In this document: piece after piece, positions 46,784 through 57,709 of the stretch
Numbering within the stretch: position 1 is the first letter of the stretch
Layout: every line of letters starts with the position of its first letter
Source of the DNA: Aporhodopirellula aestuarii
Lineage (GTDB): Bacteria; Planctomycetota; Planctomycetia; Pirellulales; Pirellulaceae
Direction: 5' to 3'
Length of the DNA stretch: 62,811 bases
NCBI RefSeq assembly: GCF_023701485.1
Contig: NZ_JAMQBK010000038.1
Location: 1 to 62,811, forward strand
Notes under the pieces: generated by a model
What the model was told of the DNA's origin: nothing
The model's database searches: none
What the model saw: only the letters and a program-made list of their open reading frames with translations
Position numbers and translations under genes: made by a program

Positions 46784-48931
46784 ATGAACAATCAGAGCGA
46801 GACGAAGATACCCCGCGACGATGCCCCCGCCCCCGACACCACCCAAACCACCGCCCCCACAGACGCAGTCGCCTTGAACGCCACCTCCGCAAACGAAGAT
46901 CATCTGCGACGCCACGGCTATTACCGAGCAACCGCGGCGGCCCCTGAACTTCGCGTCGCCGAGCCGCAGTTCAATGCCGAAGCCTCGATCGAGATGATCC
47001 ACCGGTTTCCAGACTCGGACCTGATCGTACTGCCCGAACTCGGGATGACGGGCTACACGTGCGGCGATCTGTTCGCGATCTCCAACCTGCTCCAGTCGGC
47101 ACTGGACGGTTTGAGATCGCTCACCGAGGCAACTAGCGACCTCCGCGGTCTCGTCATCGCCGGACTGCCGATGGTGGTCGGAACCAGCGTGATGAACGTG
47201 GCAGCTGTACTGGGACATGGTCGTATTCACGGGATTGTCCCCAAGACATTCCTGCCGACGTATCGCGAGTTCTACGAAGGACGCCACTTTCGCGCCGCCA
47301 GCCACACTGATCCCGCCTCGGTCGAGATCGCCGGTGAATCCATTCCCTTCGGCACCGATCTACTGTTCCGCGACGGTGACGCGGTCATCGGCGTTGAAAT
47401 TTGCGAAGACCTTTGGGTGCCCGTCCCGCCGAGCAGTCACGCCGTCATCGCCGGTGCCAATGTTATCGTAAACTTGTCGGCCAGCAACGAGACGGTCGGC
47501 AAAGCCCAGTGGCGACGCGATCTCGTCGTCAGCCAATCGGGACGGCTGATCTGTGGATACGTTTACGCGTCGGCGGGCGGAGGCGAATCGACCAGCGACC
47601 TCGTGTTCGGCGGGCACTGCCTGATCGCCGAAAACGGGGGGCTGCTCGGTCAATCCCGCCGCATCGGCGATGGTGACATCCCGGTCCTTCCCGATACCAC
47701 GTCGCTGACCCGAGACATCGATTTGCAAAAACTTGCGAACGATCGTCGAGTGATCGGCTCGTTCGATGACTTCCGCGATTCGCTCCCGCGTCCGTATCGC
47801 ACGATCGATGTCGAAGGTCCGCCGGTGAAGTCGAAACCGCCCCGGAGCCGCATGACGCTCCAGCGGCGTATCGACCCTCATCCGTTTGTCCCCGACAACG
47901 CGGACGAACGTGAAGCACGTTGCGCCGAGATTCTCGCGATTCAAACCGGCGGTTTGGTGAAACGACTCAGCGGTTTGCCCGCAAACTTGACGCTTTCAAT
48001 CGGCGTCTCCGGTGGCCTCGACAGCACCCTCGCGTTACTCGTTGCCGTCGGTGCGTTGGACCATCTCGGTCGCGATCGATCAGTGATCAACGCGCTCATC
48101 ATGCCCGGCTTTGGAACAACGGATCACACACGCACGAACGCGATCGATCTGGTCAATCGCCTCGGTGTCACTCCCCAAACGATCGACATTCGTAAACTCT
48201 CACTCGACACATTCGTCGGGCTCGGTCATTCACCGATGGGAATCGAGGTCGATGAAAACACCGAGATCGAGACGTTACAGAAGGAACTGCAAGCGACCGA
48301 AGATCATGCCTACGATCTCGTGTTTGAAAACGTGCAGGCGCGAATGAGAACGCTGCTGTTGATGAACCGCGGGTTTGTTCTCGGCACCGGTGACCTGAGC
48401 GAAGAGGCGCTCGGATGGAGCACTTACAACGGCGATCACATGTCGATGTACAACGTCAACTGCTCGATCCCTAAAACACTCGTCCGCTACCTTGTCCGCT
48501 ACTTTGCCGATCATCGCTACGATGGCGAAATGCGAACCCTGCTCCACGAGATCGCCGACACACCGATCTCGCCTGAGCTCTTGCCGCCGACGAGCGACGG
48601 CAAGATTCGTCAAAGTACAGAAGCATCGCTCGGCCCGTACGAGCTACACGATTTCTTCTTGTATCACTTCGTCCGCAGCGGCTGCGACGCATCGAAACTG
48701 CAGTTTCTGGCATCGCAAACGGAATTCACCGAGCCACACTCCAAGGCAGTGATCGCGAAAACACTGCGGACGTTCATCAGTCGGTTTTTCGCCAGCCAAT
48801 ACAAACGCAACTGTGTCCCCGACGGGCCAAAGGTCGGTTCGGTGTCGCTGTCTCCGCGGGGCGATTGGCGGATGCCCGCCGACGCATCCGCGGCCGCTTT
48901 CATGCCCACCGACGCGGAGCACGGCTCATGA
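46784..48931 (+). CDS. nadE: glutamine-dependent NAD+ synthase
   Basis: 715 residues from ATG 46784, the usual size for the glutamine-hydrolysing form. An N-terminal nitrilase-like glutaminase has the Glu in [14 protein letters not shown], the Lys in [14 protein letters not shown], and the nucleophile Cys in GVEICEDLW. The synthetase domain has the PP-loop VSGGLDST and later [18 protein letters not shown]. It amidates nicotinate adenine dinucleotide to NAD using glutamine and ATP. The first 50 residues are an extra low-complexity segment ([14 protein letters not shown]). Its stop overlaps the next gene's ATG. Confidence 0.96.
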   Translation: MNNQSETKIPRDDAPAPDTTQTTAPTDAVALNATSANEDHLRRHGYYRATAAAPELRVAEPQFNAEASIEMIHRFPDSDLIVLPELGMTGYTCGDLFAISNLLQSALDGLRSLTEATSDLRGLVIAGLPMVVGTSVMNVAAVLGHGRIHGIVPKTFLPTYREFYEGRHFRAASHTDPASVEIAGESIPFGTDLLFRDGDAVIGVEICEDLWVPVPPSSHAVIAGANVIVNLSASNETVGKAQWRRDLVVSQSGRLICGYVYASAGGGESTSDLVFGGHCLIAENGGLLGQSRRIGDGDIPVLPDTTSLTRDIDLQKLANDRRVIGSFDDFRDSLPRPYRTIDVEGPPVKSKPPRSRMTLQRRIDPHPFVPDNADEREARCAEILAIQTGGLVKRLSGLPANLTLSIGVSGGLDSTLALLVAVGALDHLGRDRSVINALIMPGFGTTDHTRTNAIDLVNRLGVTPQTIDIRKLSLDTFVGLGHSPMGIEVDENTEIETLQKELQATEDHAYDLVFENVQARMRTLLLMNRGFVLGTGDLSEEALGWSTYNGDHMSMYNVNCSIPKTLVRYLVRYFADHRYDGEMRTLLHEIADTPISPELLPPTSDGKIRQSTEASLGPYELHDFFLYHFVRSGCDASKLQFLASQTEFTEPHSKAVIAKTLRTFISRFFASQYKRNCVPDGPKVGSVSLSPRGDWRMPADASAAAFMPTDAEHGS

Positions 48932-49407
48932 AGATTTGGGTAGACGCCGACGCCGCCCCCACCGACGTCAAGACGATCGTGTTCCGCGCCGCCAAGCGTT
49001 TGAATATCGAAACGATCCTGGTCGCCAACCAAAAAATCGCAACGCCTCCCGGTGCCCCGACGGTACGCTCGGTGGTCGTGCGAGAAGGCGCCGATCAAGC
49101 CGACCGGTACATCGTCAAAAATGGCGAACCGATGGAACTCGCGATCACGGCCGATTTGCCTTTAGCCGGCGACTTGGTCGAAAAAGGCCTGCTCGTCATC
49201 GATCCTCGCGGCGACGAATACTCGGTCGCGAACATCGCCAGCCGTCTGTCGATGCGGAACTTCATGGACAGCCTACGAGGAACCGGAATGGTTACCGGCG
49301 GCAGCGCCCCTTACGGCGACAAGGACAAAAAAGCGTTTGCAGCCACCTTTGATCGGCTCCTTCAAAAGTCGATCCGTCATTTCGAAAAACAGGACCGGGC
49401 GGATTGA
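48928..49407 (+). CDS. DUF188 (YaiI/YqxD) family protein
   Basis: 159 residues from ATG 48928, overlapping the nadE stop (ATGA). It opens [19 protein letters not shown] and has [28 protein letters not shown] and FMDSLRGTG, matching the UPF0178 family, which is PIN-like in fold. The family has acidic residues in a possible nuclease centre but no confirmed function. Translation is probably coupled to nadE. Confidence 0.92.
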   Translation: MKIWVDADAAPTDVKTIVFRAAKRLNIETILVANQKIATPPGAPTVRSVVVREGADQADRYIVKNGEPMELAITADLPLAGDLVEKGLLVIDPRGDEYSVANIASRLSMRNFMDSLRGTGMVTGGSAPYGDKDKKAFAATFDRLLQKSIRHFEKQDRAD

Positions 49408-49550
49408 ACCATCGCGATCGAATGTGTCGCGGCGTTTTCTTACCCCAAAACTCGCGCGCACGGCGGCGATGAATCGCGTAGCAAACGATTCTGCACAACA
49501 GCCTGCTGAGCCGATTGGCGTTCTCGGCGCCGCGTGATTACATTTCTGGA

Positions 49551-50816
49551 ATGGAATCACTCGAAGGCTTCGTCCTCACCCTTTTGACCCAGCTCGTCAT
49601 CATCATTGTTGCCGCTCAAGTCGGCGGATGGCTATTTCGTTTCTGGGGCCAGCCCAAAGTTGTCGGTGAGATCTTGGCCGGACTCATTCTGGGCCCGTCC
49701 TGCCTGGGCATGTTCTTCCCCGATCTGCTCGACAACATCTTTCCCGCTTCCGGGGACCTTCAACTCCGTGTCCTTGGCCAGATCGGCTTGGTTTTGTTGA
49801 TGTTCGAAGTCGGCCTGGCGTTTGATTTCTCACACCTCACGTCCGTGCGTGGGACTTCGATCGCCGTGGCATCGGCAGGCATCTTATTGCCGTTTTCGCT
49901 GGGGATGTTGCTCGCGTATCTGATGGCGCCCGCGGTCGCTTCCGACGTCGACACGCTGCCGTTCGCACTTTTTGTTGCAACCGCGATGTCCATCACCGCC
50001 ATTCCCATCCTCGGTCGCATCATGATCGATTTGCAAATGGAAACGACCCCAATCGGTGTCCTAACGATTTCGGCTGCCGCCATCGACGATGCCATCGGAT
50101 GGATCGTGCTGGCGGTGATCAGTGGCATCGTGACCGGCGGCTTTGTGGTTTCCTCAACGTTGTGGCAACTCGGCTACCTCACAATTTTCATCACCGCTTC
50201 GTTCCTGATCATCCGTCCGCTTGCAGATCGTTTCGCGTCTCGGATGCCCTGGTCGGATCCCGATCGAGCCCCAACGATGATGGCCGTCCTGATCACCGGC
50301 GTGTTCGGCTTCGCGATCATCACCAACATGATCGGCGTGTTCTCCGTCTTCGGCCCGTTCGTCTTGGGAGCATGCCTGTCCCATCGTACCGAAATCGCAT
50401 CCTTTTACCGACGAGCGGCGTCACCTCTTGTGACCGCCTTCTTGCTGCCAGTCTTCTTCACCTTCACCGGACTAAGAACCGACATCGGATCACTCGACCT
50501 AAGCGGTTGGCTATGGTGCCTAGCTATCTTCCTCGTTGCTTGCGCGGGCAAGTTGGTTGGCTGCGGTTTGGCAACGAAGCTTGCCGGGTACTCGTGGCAA
50601 GACTCCACTGTTGTCGCCCTCATGATGAACACGCGGGCCCTGATGGGCCTCGTGGCGATCAATGTCGGTCGTGACCTCGGCGCGATTCCCGATTCCGTCT
50701 TTAGCATGCTGGTCGTGATGGCCATCGGCACGACGATCATGACCGTGCCATTGCTCAAACTCGTCGGCGTCAAGCGTTCAACGAACGAGACAGAACTGCA
50801 ATGCGAATCGCTTTAA
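49551..50816 (+). CDS. cation/proton antiporter (CPA2 type)
   Basis: 421 residues from ATG 49551, preceded by a short upstream frame that is not needed. About 12-13 hydrophobic helices run through it. WGQPKVVGEILAGLILGPS opens helices 2-3, and FEVGLAFDF and ISAAAIDDAIGWIVL carry the acidic residues of the transport site; the DD pair is typical of electrogenic exchangers. The usual C-terminal TrkA domains are absent. It exchanges Na+ or K+ for H+ in the inner membrane. It overlaps the convergent rhomboid gene by 4 bases at the 3' ends. Confidence 0.92.
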   Translation: MESLEGFVLTLLTQLVIIIVAAQVGGWLFRFWGQPKVVGEILAGLILGPSCLGMFFPDLLDNIFPASGDLQLRVLGQIGLVLLMFEVGLAFDFSHLTSVRGTSIAVASAGILLPFSLGMLLAYLMAPAVASDVDTLPFALFVATAMSITAIPILGRIMIDLQMETTPIGVLTISAAAIDDAIGWIVLAVISGIVTGGFVVSSTLWQLGYLTIFITASFLIIRPLADRFASRMPWSDPDRAPTMMAVLITGVFGFAIITNMIGVFSVFGPFVLGACLSHRTEIASFYRRAASPLVTAFLLPVFFTFTGLRTDIGSLDLSGWLWCLAIFLVACAGKLVGCGLATKLAGYSWQDSTVVALMMNTRALMGLVAINVGRDLGAIPDSVFSMLVVMAIGTTIMTVPLLKLVGVKRSTNETELQCESL

Positions 50817-51364
50817 ACGAATCCGGTGACCTTCTCTGTCGTCGCGATTCCCACGATCACGCCCGCGATCGCCCCAAAAAGATGACCGTCCCAGGAAACG
50901 GACGACCCAAACGACGGGATCACCCCGCTGAGCAGGCTTCCGCCGAAGAACAGTCCCACAGCGATCGCAACCATCAGCGAAACGAGCTGCTTTTCGCGGA
51001 ATCCGACAATGATCAAAAACGTGATCAATCCAAACACTAAACCGCTCGCACCAATGTGATTGGCGGACCGACCAAAAACCCACAGCAGCACACCGCCGCA
51101 GACGCCGATCGCGATCACAGACTCCCACGGACGCTGCCTCGTCAACACCGTCAATGACAGCAAGATCGCGATCGGGATGGTGTTACTAATCAAATGACCG
51201 ATCCCCCCGTGCAGAAACGGCATCGTCACGATCCCCGGCAGCCGCCGCAAAGTGCGAGGTACCAGCCCGTACTCGATAAACGCCCCCGGCACCACGATAT
51301 CGATCAGATACACCGCCCACATCACTCCGACAAAACCGGCAACCGGGTACAGCGAATTCGGCAT
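50813..51364 (-). CDS. rhomboid-like intramembrane protease
   Basis: 183 residues from ATG 51364. The six-helix rhomboid core is visible: HGGIGHLISNTIPIAIL with conserved His and Asn, IGASGLVFGLITFL with the catalytic Ser, and SWDGHLFGAIAG with the catalytic His in the last helix. It is somewhat short but complete. It cleaves membrane proteins within the bilayer; substrates are unknown. No further domains are present. Confidence 0.9.
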   Translation of the reverse strand: MPNSLYPVAGFVGVMWAVYLIDIVVPGAFIEYGLVPRTLRRLPGIVTMPFLHGGIGHLISNTIPIAILLSLTVLTRQRPWESVIAIGVCGGVLLWVFGRSANHIGASGLVFGLITFLIIVGFREKQLVSLMVAIAVGLFFGGSLLSGVIPSFGSSVSWDGHLFGAIAGVIVGIATTEKVTGFV

Positions 51365-51549
51365 AGGAGATGACTTTCAAGAAATGAGTGCGAGGCTTTC
51401 CAGTAATGTAAAGCAATTCGCTCAAACTCCCAGCCACACGCTTAACATCGCGGCACAACGTAACGTTCCAGGGGAAACGAAGCTCCCAGCTCAACAGCGT
51501 CCCTCTTCACGCAGCCCGTCCTCTGGGAAATCGAGAGTCGTGGGCGTTG

Positions 51550-51672
51550 GGGACGTCGATCGTATCACGGAAGGATTTCAAAAGTAGCGGAACGGCGCGA
51601 GCCGTCCGGTCCCGCGTTACCGGACGGCCCGCGCCGTTCGGCTAAAAACGTCATCGAAACAATCTATGTCCC
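51550..51672 (+). repeat. REP/MITE-like palindromic element
   Basis: Left edge GGGACGTCGATCG, then GGATTTCAAAAGTAGCGG. The central palindrome has arms AGCGGAACGGCGCGAGCCG and a near-inverted partner CCCGCGCCGTTCGGCT. The right edge is ATGTCCC. Same size and layout as the copies at 6261 and 62686. It lies between the rhomboid and dehydrogenase genes. Confidence 0.85.
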
Positions 51673-51835
51673 ACGCGATTCATAAACCGTGGTGGACGTC
51701 GATCGTTTTATTGAACCGCTCGACCGATGGCGGCTGGAAGCCACCACTACTGGTTCGCACACCTATCCTGTTCGAGAATGCTCTACGGGCAGCCGTGGGC
51801 CGCAAGTGGCTGGGAGTCTCTGCTCAGCCCCACGC

Positions 51836-52606
51836 TTACGCGCCCTGCAACTTCGCTACCAATTTCCGCGTCACCACCCGTGGGACAAACGCAGTCGAAG
51901 TGACGATCAACCGGTTTTTCCAACCGGGGATCACCACGTCTTCGTTATTGCGATATCCATCATATCCCGCTTTGGCAACAACGGCAGCCGTCATCGCTTG
52001 CGAAGAAAAGGACTTCAATCGCCCCATTCCAGAATCATCACCAAAACCGGTTTCGGTCGGCCCGGGTTCCAAACAAGTAACGTGCAGCCCCGAGGATTGC
52101 AACTCTTCACGCAAGCCTTCAGTGAAGGAAAGCACGTACGCTTTGCTCGCGTAGTAGACCGACATGTTCGGTCCCGCTTGATACGCCGCGATCGATCCGA
52201 CATTCAACACGCCGCCACGACGCCGCTCGATCATCGCCGGCAAAAGCTGCCGAGTCAGACGGGTCAGTGCCACCACATTCACCATCAACATCTCTGTCTG
52301 TCGATCAGCTGATAATTCAGCGAACCTGCCCAGTGCGCCGAAACCGGCGTTGTTGACGAGGTTATCAATGTGCAGCCCACGTTCTTGCAGTTGCCGACAC
52401 AGATGATCAACAGCGTCTGGCTTGGCAAGGTCGCTCGTGATCACCGTCGCTTTCACTCGATGCTCGCGTTCAATCTGACTCGCGAGGTCTTCAAGCTTGT
52501 CTTCGCTTCTGGCGACAACAACGACGTCATCACCACCTTGAGCGAACTCTTTGGCAAGCTCCCATCCGATTCCCGAGGAGGCACCTGTTACTAACGTTGC
52601 GGGCAT
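51836..52606 (-). CDS. short-chain dehydrogenase/reductase
   Basis: 256 residues from ATG 52606. Classical SDR features: TGASSGIGWELA for NAD(P) binding (about 6-17), VNNAGFG, and catalytic YYASKAYVLSF with Tyr and Lys spaced by three. VGSIAAY supplies the Ser. It reduces or oxidises a small carbonyl or alcohol substrate; the specific substrate cannot be told. It is a single gene. Confidence 0.94.
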   Translation of the reverse strand: MPATLVTGASSGIGWELAKEFAQGGDDVVVVARSEDKLEDLASQIEREHRVKATVITSDLAKPDAVDHLCRQLQERGLHIDNLVNNAGFGALGRFAELSADRQTEMLMVNVVALTRLTRQLLPAMIERRRGGVLNVGSIAAYQAGPNMSVYYASKAYVLSFTEGLREELQSSGLHVTCLEPGPTETGFGDDSGMGRLKSFSSQAMTAAVVAKAGYDGYRNNEDVVIPGWKNRLIVTSTAFVPRVVTRKLVAKLQGA

Positions 52607-52686
52607 GAACTAGGTTCTCCGTTGGCGGCAATCGTCCCCATGCCGCCATGGTGTTTCGGAAAGGAGGTAAAGTCTGCTTGCTGCGA

Positions 52687-52854
52687 TCAAGCGACCGGTC
52701 CGCGTCGGCCCATCAAGAGACCGATGACGAACAAGACGAGGAACACGACGAACAAGACTTTCGCGATCGTTGCAGCGGTACCAGCAACTACGCCGAAACC
52801 AAGGACGCCAGCGATCAACGCGATAATCAGAAAAGTTAAAGCCCAGCCTAACAT
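52687..52854 (-). CDS. DUF1328 small membrane protein
   Basis: 55 residues from ATG 52854 (CATAG-type context; the open frame runs further up but the first 60 residues do not look coding). Nearly the whole protein is two membrane helices: [19 protein letters not shown], and [18 protein letters not shown] followed by MGRRGP. This matches the short DUF1328/YtjA family. It is an inner-membrane protein whose function is not established. It lies 80 bp upstream of the dehydrogenase gene on the same strand. Confidence 0.88.
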   Translation of the reverse strand: MLGWALTFLIIALIAGVLGFGVVAGTAATIAKVLFVVFLVLFVIGLLMGRRGPVA

Positions 52855-53121
52855 GGCTATCTCCAAAGTTGAAAAGGGGGTTTCGCGTAGTCGTGAACGC
52901 CACTTCTCACGCGGTAAATCTCTAACAATGCGATTGCTGTGCCAAGACATCTGAATCGCAGAAAAAGCACCGCGCCGGCAATCCGCCAAATCAACGAAAT
53001 ACCTCAAAAAATCAACACCAAACCACTTAGCAATCAACTTCCAATAGCCTCAAAAAGCCACCCCTGACCGCCAACCGCTCATCCAGACCGATACCAGACC
53101 AGCCAAGCTAGAAGCTAGAAG

Positions 53122-54246
53122 CTAACAGCTAACCATCGGCTCATAACCCCAGCCGCGAAGTTTCCGAGCCGCAAACTCGGCAAACTGCCCCGCTTCAATC
53201 GCCGCGCGGGTTTCTCGCATCAATCGCCCGTAGTACATCAGGTTGTGATGCGATAACAAAATCGGCCCCAACATCTCATTGGCGTTAAAGAGATGCCGCA
53301 AGTAGCCACGACTATGACGACACGCCAGGCATGGGCAATCTTCCATCACCGGACGCAGGTCCTCGCGATGCACCGCGTTACGCAGCTTCAAGGGGCCTTC
53401 ATCGGTGAACGCCAACGCGTTGCGGCCGTTGCGGGTTGGCATCACGCAATCAAACAGGTCGATCCCGCGCGAGATGTTTTCGATCAAATCGCGAGGCGTT
53501 CCCACCCCCATCAGATATCGCGGCTTATCCGCCGGCAAAACCTCCGTGGTCACCGCCGCGGTCGCGTACATCTCCTCAGGCGTTTCACCAACACTCAAGC
53601 CACCGACGGCATAACCTTCAAAAGGCATCGATGCCAATTCTCCGGCGCATTGCCGACGCAACACCGGATCGAGTCCACCTTGCACGATTGCAAACAACGC
53701 CTGTTCGGGACGGTCCGCTGCATCGCGGCACCGCTTCGCCCAACGGATCGATCTTGCCAACGCGTCTTCCACTTCCGCCGCCGGTGCCGGCAGCGCGATC
53801 ACGTGATCGAGCACCATGGCGACGTCGCTACCGAGGGCCTGCTGGATCTCAATCGAATGCTCCGGCGTTAACTCGATCACCGCACCATCGAGATGCGAGC
53901 GAAACGTGGCCGCATGTTCGGTCACCCGATTGAGTGCACCGAGAGAGAAAACTTGGAAGCCACCCGAGTCGGTTAACATTGGGCCGTCCCACCCGCACAT
54001 TTTGTGCAGACCGCCTAGCCGAGCAACAGTTTCATGGCCGGGGCGCAAACGCAAGTGATACGTGTTCCCCAAGATCATATCAGCGCCGGTAGCCGCGACC
54101 TGATCAATCGTCAGGCCTTTGACCGTGCCGACGGTACCTACAGGCATGAACCCGGGTGTTTGGACATCGCCACGGGGCGTATGAAAAACACCCCGGCGGG
54201 CACCGTCGCATTCATGCTGCAGATCGAAGCGAAACACTCCGATCAA
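53122..54246 (-). CDS. tgt: queuine tRNA-ribosyltransferase
   Basis: 374 residues from a TTG at 54246, which overlaps the upstream stop (TTGA). It exchanges guanine-34 for a queuine precursor in GUN-anticodon tRNAs. [11 protein letters not shown] holds the first catalytic Asp and [13 protein letters not shown] the second. The zinc site is near the C-terminus ([12 protein letters not shown] ... HLFNANEM). The length is typical. The overlap couples its translation to the TPR/alpha-CTD protein upstream. Confidence 0.95.
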   Translation of the reverse strand: MIGVFRFDLQHECDGARRGVFHTPRGDVQTPGFMPVGTVGTVKGLTIDQVAATGADMILGNTYHLRLRPGHETVARLGGLHKMCGWDGPMLTDSGGFQVFSLGALNRVTEHAATFRSHLDGAVIELTPEHSIEIQQALGSDVAMVLDHVIALPAPAAEVEDALARSIRWAKRCRDAADRPEQALFAIVQGGLDPVLRRQCAGELASMPFEGYAVGGLSVGETPEEMYATAAVTTEVLPADKPRYLMGVGTPRDLIENISRGIDLFDCVMPTRNGRNALAFTDEGPLKLRNAVHREDLRPVMEDCPCLACRHSRGYLRHLFNANEMLGPILLSHHNLMYYGRLMRETRAAIEAGQFAEFAARKLRGWGYEPMVSC

Positions 54247-55589
54247 TCGCCACGCATTTTCAAGCCGAGATCACCGAGCTTCTCACGGACTTCGTTCAAA
54301 CTCGTCACGCCGAAGTTCTTGCACTCGAGCATGTCGTCACCGGTCTTGCGGATCAGCTCGCCGATCGTGTTGATCTGCAAACGAGTCATGCACTTACGGG
54401 CACGGACCGACAAATTCAAGTCGGCGATCGGACGTTCGAGCAACGCTTGCTCGTCTGGCGACATGTGCGACGTGTCGATCGGCGGATCGTTGCTCTTCTT
54501 TTCGCCAGCGAACTGGCCGAGCGACAATCCCTTCTGGCTCAGCATTTCGCGGATTTCCACGAGGCTGGTTTCGCCAAAGTTCTTACTGCCGAGCAACTCT
54601 TGTTCGGTGTGACGGGTCAACTCGCCGATCGTCTCGATGCCCATCTTCTGCAAACAGTTACGACTGCGAACGCTGAGCTCGAAGTTCGTGACCGGCATGT
54701 TCAGGATCTGAGCCAAACGGTCGTTGCGACGTTGTGCTTCTTCGTCGTAGAGCATGTTGCCCGTTGCCGACGCATCCTTCATGTACAACTGGGTACGCGG
54801 GTGGCCGGGGAAGCAATCCAAGATCCGCTTGTAGCAAAGCTGGGCTTTGTCGTACTCGTTGCGGTCTTCGTACATCACGCCGAGGTTGGTCAACGCACCG
54901 AGTCCGGTCGGGAACGCCTTGGCCGCACGCTCGTATAGCTGCAGGGCTTCTTCGTCGTTACCCAAACGGTCGTTTTCGAGGGCCAGCCCGAAGAGGGCAC
55001 CGGCGTGGTTTTCGTCCGTTGCGACGGCACGCTGGTAGAGGTTGATCGCCTCTTCCATCCGTCCGCCGATCAGGGCAGCGGTCGCGGCACGCTGGTACAT
55101 GTAATCCGCGGTTTGCTCAGCAGGTCCGAAGATATCGTCGAGGATCGCCATCGCTTCTTCGATTTCGCCGGCGTAGCGTTTGGCTTCGGCGATCCCGATC
55201 TTGCACTGGTCTTGGTTGTAGCCCGACATTTTGGCTTTTTCGTAAGCCTCGACCGACTCCGCATATTGTCCCAATTCGAACCGGCAACGGGCGGCATAGA
55301 ACAATGCCATGGCACTGCCGTCCGCCGACGTCAGGGTTTCGAGCGAATCGCGGAACCGCCCCAGCAAGAATTGGCAAACGCCCATCTTGGTGCGGTTGGC
55401 AGGAGTCAGCGCCGTGTCCTGCTCCATTTCCTGTGTCGCGTCTCGCAGCTCACTAAAATGGCCATAGTTTTCAGTGATGGCTTTGCGGATCTCAGCGACG
55501 TCGTTCGGGCCGAACGCGTTGCTAGCCAAGACCATCTGCTTCAAGTCGAGCACTTCGAGATCGACTTCGCTCATAGGTGACATTTTCAT
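54243..55589 (-). CDS. TPR protein with two RNA polymerase alpha-CTD modules
   Basis: 448 residues from ATG 55589. Residues about 70-280 hold tandem TPR-like helices ([40 protein letters not shown]). Two copies of the alpha-subunit C-terminal fold follow. The first contains [19 protein letters not shown] and [10 protein letters not shown]. The second contains [19 protein letters not shown] and [10 protein letters not shown]. The first keeps the residues matching R265, N268 and C269 of E. coli RpoA; the second has Lys for the Asn. There is no RpoA N-terminal dimerisation domain, so it is not RpoA. It may bind UP-element-like DNA or polymerase partners through the CTDs. Confidence 0.88.
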   Translation of the reverse strand: MKMSPMSEVDLEVLDLKQMVLASNAFGPNDVAEIRKAITENYGHFSELRDATQEMEQDTALTPANRTKMGVCQFLLGRFRDSLETLTSADGSAMALFYAARCRFELGQYAESVEAYEKAKMSGYNQDQCKIGIAEAKRYAGEIEEAMAILDDIFGPAEQTADYMYQRAATAALIGGRMEEAINLYQRAVATDENHAGALFGLALENDRLGNDEEALQLYERAAKAFPTGLGALTNLGVMYEDRNEYDKAQLCYKRILDCFPGHPRTQLYMKDASATGNMLYDEEAQRRNDRLAQILNMPVTNFELSVRSRNCLQKMGIETIGELTRHTEQELLGSKNFGETSLVEIREMLSQKGLSLGQFAGEKKSNDPPIDTSHMSPDEQALLERPIADLNLSVRARKCMTRLQINTIGELIRKTGDDMLECKNFGVTSLNEVREKLGDLGLKMRGD

Positions 55590-55750
55590 ATGGAGGAGAC
55601 TTCGTGAAAAAACGGCGACGTGAGATGTCAGCCAATCAATCGACGAACAGGATTTGGTTCAGGAGGCAACAATCGCCTCGAGAAAGACACTGTCGCCCGC
55701 AAACTACCCCCGAATACGGATCCTGGGGCACAATAGTGCGACAGTTTCAA

Positions 55751-55823
55751 GCCAGCGGCCGGATTTGAACCGGCAACCCTCGCATTACGAATGCGATGCT
55801 CTGCCAATTGAAGCTACGCTGGC
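55751..55823 (-). tRNA. tRNA-Thr (CGT anticodon)
   Basis: 73 bases on the minus strand. The acceptor stem GCCAGCG / CGCTGGC is fully paired. The anticodon stem has TCGCAT / ATGCGA, and the loop puts CGT at 34-36, decoding ACG. The T-arm has GGTTCAAATCC. No CCA is encoded. Confidence 0.92.
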
Positions 55824-56013
55824 GACTGTTTCGGACAGATTATCGACATCGCGGCGAACACGTCAAGCGGTCCCTGTATTCGGAAAATCCGTCCTCAAAG
55901 CCACCAGCTACCCCCACAGCGGAACCAACCCCCAGGCTCGCCAAAAAATTCACGCAAACGAGCCCATCCCCCTTGCCAAGCCTTTGCCAAATCTTTACTC
56001 TTCCCCCCGCACC

Positions 56014-56088
<75 letters not shown>

Positions 56089-56125
56089 TTTTCGTGCTGA
56101 TCTTGAAAACTCAGCAGCCATCGCG

Positions 56126-56149
56126 AGCCCGGTTTTGCCGGGCTTTTTT
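56126..56149 (+). terminator. rho-independent terminator after tRNA-Arg
   Basis: AGCCCGG / CCGGGCT with a five-base loop, followed by a run of six T. Confidence 0.9.
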
Positions 56150-56842
56150 GTGCGCTGAGGGTATCTTGCTGATTCAGACGCTGCTCCTGATGTGCCCGCT
56201 AACTTGGTCGATGGAAAATTGGACGGCTAACCGTGCGAGCGTAATCGCTCCCGGTCGCTTGCAGGCGGTGAGGCTCGGCTATCTCTCCACTGGGGCCGAA
56301 CCACTCGGTGAGCACATGGCCTGCAAACTGCCCCGTACGCTCCTGCTCGGTGCATCGGCTGGCCCAGCGTCGTCCTTGCGATCTACACGAGGCCGAACAA
56401 CCGCGTCTCCCGCTCACCCTTAAAGAAGGCGCGGGATTGGCCTTGAGCTCAAACGTGATCGCCCTCACGCGGTGCGTGACGAGAACCGCAGAGCAGGTTA
56501 CTTCAGCCGTCCTCACTTCACTGATCGCGTCGCGGACGGAGGATGCTGTCGCAAGCCTCGATCGAGAATGCTCGCGATAATCTTTCGTCCAACTGCATGC
56601 GAAATGGCCCGCCAAACGAAACGATAATAGCGAGGGAAAAACGATGGCAGACATCGACGGGTGGGTCGATGCCAAACTTCATGCGTGCATTGGATCATGG
56701 GAACCGGTCAAACGGCCCGCACTCACCGCGGCATCCCGGTACGCTGCGATCAGGATCAGAGCAATTCCACTACTCGAGAAGGGAACTTTTCCAGCTTCAG
56801 CGCCAGCGGCTCAATCATTCAATAACCGACGGCCCGTGATCG
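56150..56842. other. gene-poor stretch after tRNA-Arg
   Basis: About 690 bp. Open frames exist on both strands but their products look like random translation (no domains, odd composition). One short frame starting at 56644, with GAGGG seven bases upstream, reads MADIDGWVDAKLHACIG and could be a fragment of a former gene. I see no other structure. Confidence 0.45.
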
Positions 56843-57385
56843 CTAATTTCGAAAGAACCAATGGCCTTTGGTTGGATTGAACTGAAGGGTATTTAGCGGA
56901 GCGAGAACGGCCCAAACATGCTGGTGACTTTTGTTGATCTGCAGGATCTCTTGGTAGATCTGTTCCAACTGCCGCCGAACAGCCTGTAGGTGATCCTGTC
57001 CTGGGATAGGAAACTCGGGTGACAAGGTGCCTGAATAGATTTCTACACCCAAAACGAAAACCTGATACTCTCGTGAATCAAGTCTCCGGATCGGCCGGCC
57101 TCCAGGGTGTTTTATGGATAAATGAGGCATTCTCATATTCGAATTCCTGCATTGTTCTCTCGCTCGATTGGTTCTTAACCGGAATAGATCGAGGAGCCCA
57201 TTCGATTGCGACAAGCAGTAAGACAAATCTTGCCCTGTGACGAGCTCGAAGTCCTCGTGCCACCCGTAAAAACAGTATTCGTGAATCGCTCGCGAATTGC
57301 CTTTCGTACTTGCTCCCTGCAAGTCACCGGTCGCGGCTAGAACTGGAAGCATTCCACAGTTCTGAATAAACGCTCGCCTTCTCAT
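56843..57385 (-). CDS. hypothetical protein with twin-arginine-like signal
   Basis: 180 residues from ATG 57385, preceded by AAGGGA. The N-terminus MRRRAFIQNCGMLPVLAAT resembles a Tat leader. The rest is not recognisable, has several Cys, Ser, Gln and His, and ends KGHWFFRN. It could be a real secreted protein or the decayed front of a longer gene joined to unrelated sequence. It sits in a repeat-rich zone. Confidence 0.45.
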   Translation of the reverse strand: MRRRAFIQNCGMLPVLAATGDLQGASTKGNSRAIHEYCFYGWHEDFELVTGQDLSYCLSQSNGLLDLFRLRTNRAREQCRNSNMRMPHLSIKHPGGRPIRRLDSREYQVFVLGVEIYSGTLSPEFPIPGQDHLQAVRRQLEQIYQEILQINKSHQHVWAVLAPLNTLQFNPTKGHWFFRN

Positions 57386-57498
57386 GATTCCCTTACCCAT
57401 TCGCGGAGCTACTGACTGATCCATGTTTCCATCGAACCGATCCAGTCTATCGCAAAACCCGCAGACGTGGCGAGTGAATTTCATCAGCGATCCGAAAG

Positions 57499-57620
57499 TG
57501 AGTAGGCCGGATCAAGGAGCGCAGCGACGAAGCTCCGGCATGACATGGATGATATCGTATTGATCACTCGGGACTGCCGGAACTGCCGGAACTGCGCTTC
57601 GCTTGGTCCGGCCTACGAGG
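57499..57620 (+). repeat. MITE-like repeat, copy 1 of 2
   Basis: 122 bp with terminal inverted repeats GTAGGCCGG and CCGGCCTAC. The internal text GAGCGCAGCGACGAAGCTCC and ATGATATCG is shared with the copy at 57710. A 9-base unit (CTGCCGGAA) is tandemly duplicated in this copy only. Confidence 0.8.
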
Positions 57621-57709
57621 ACTGCGGCGTGCTCAAACTCGCGAATGTAAGAGGTATCCCTATTGCTTGGCCGGTCCCTTGGGTACGCACAATGGCTTCT
57701 TGAATTCGA

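Noticed and set aside
53104..53136. Repeated AGCTAGA/AGCTAAC text at the end of tgt
   Set aside because: Low-complexity repeat partly inside the gene end; not a hairpin or array.
56199..56675. 158-codon minus-strand frame after tRNA-Arg
   Set aside because: The composition is Ser/Arg-rich with no hydrophobic core pattern, and there is no ribosome site at the start.
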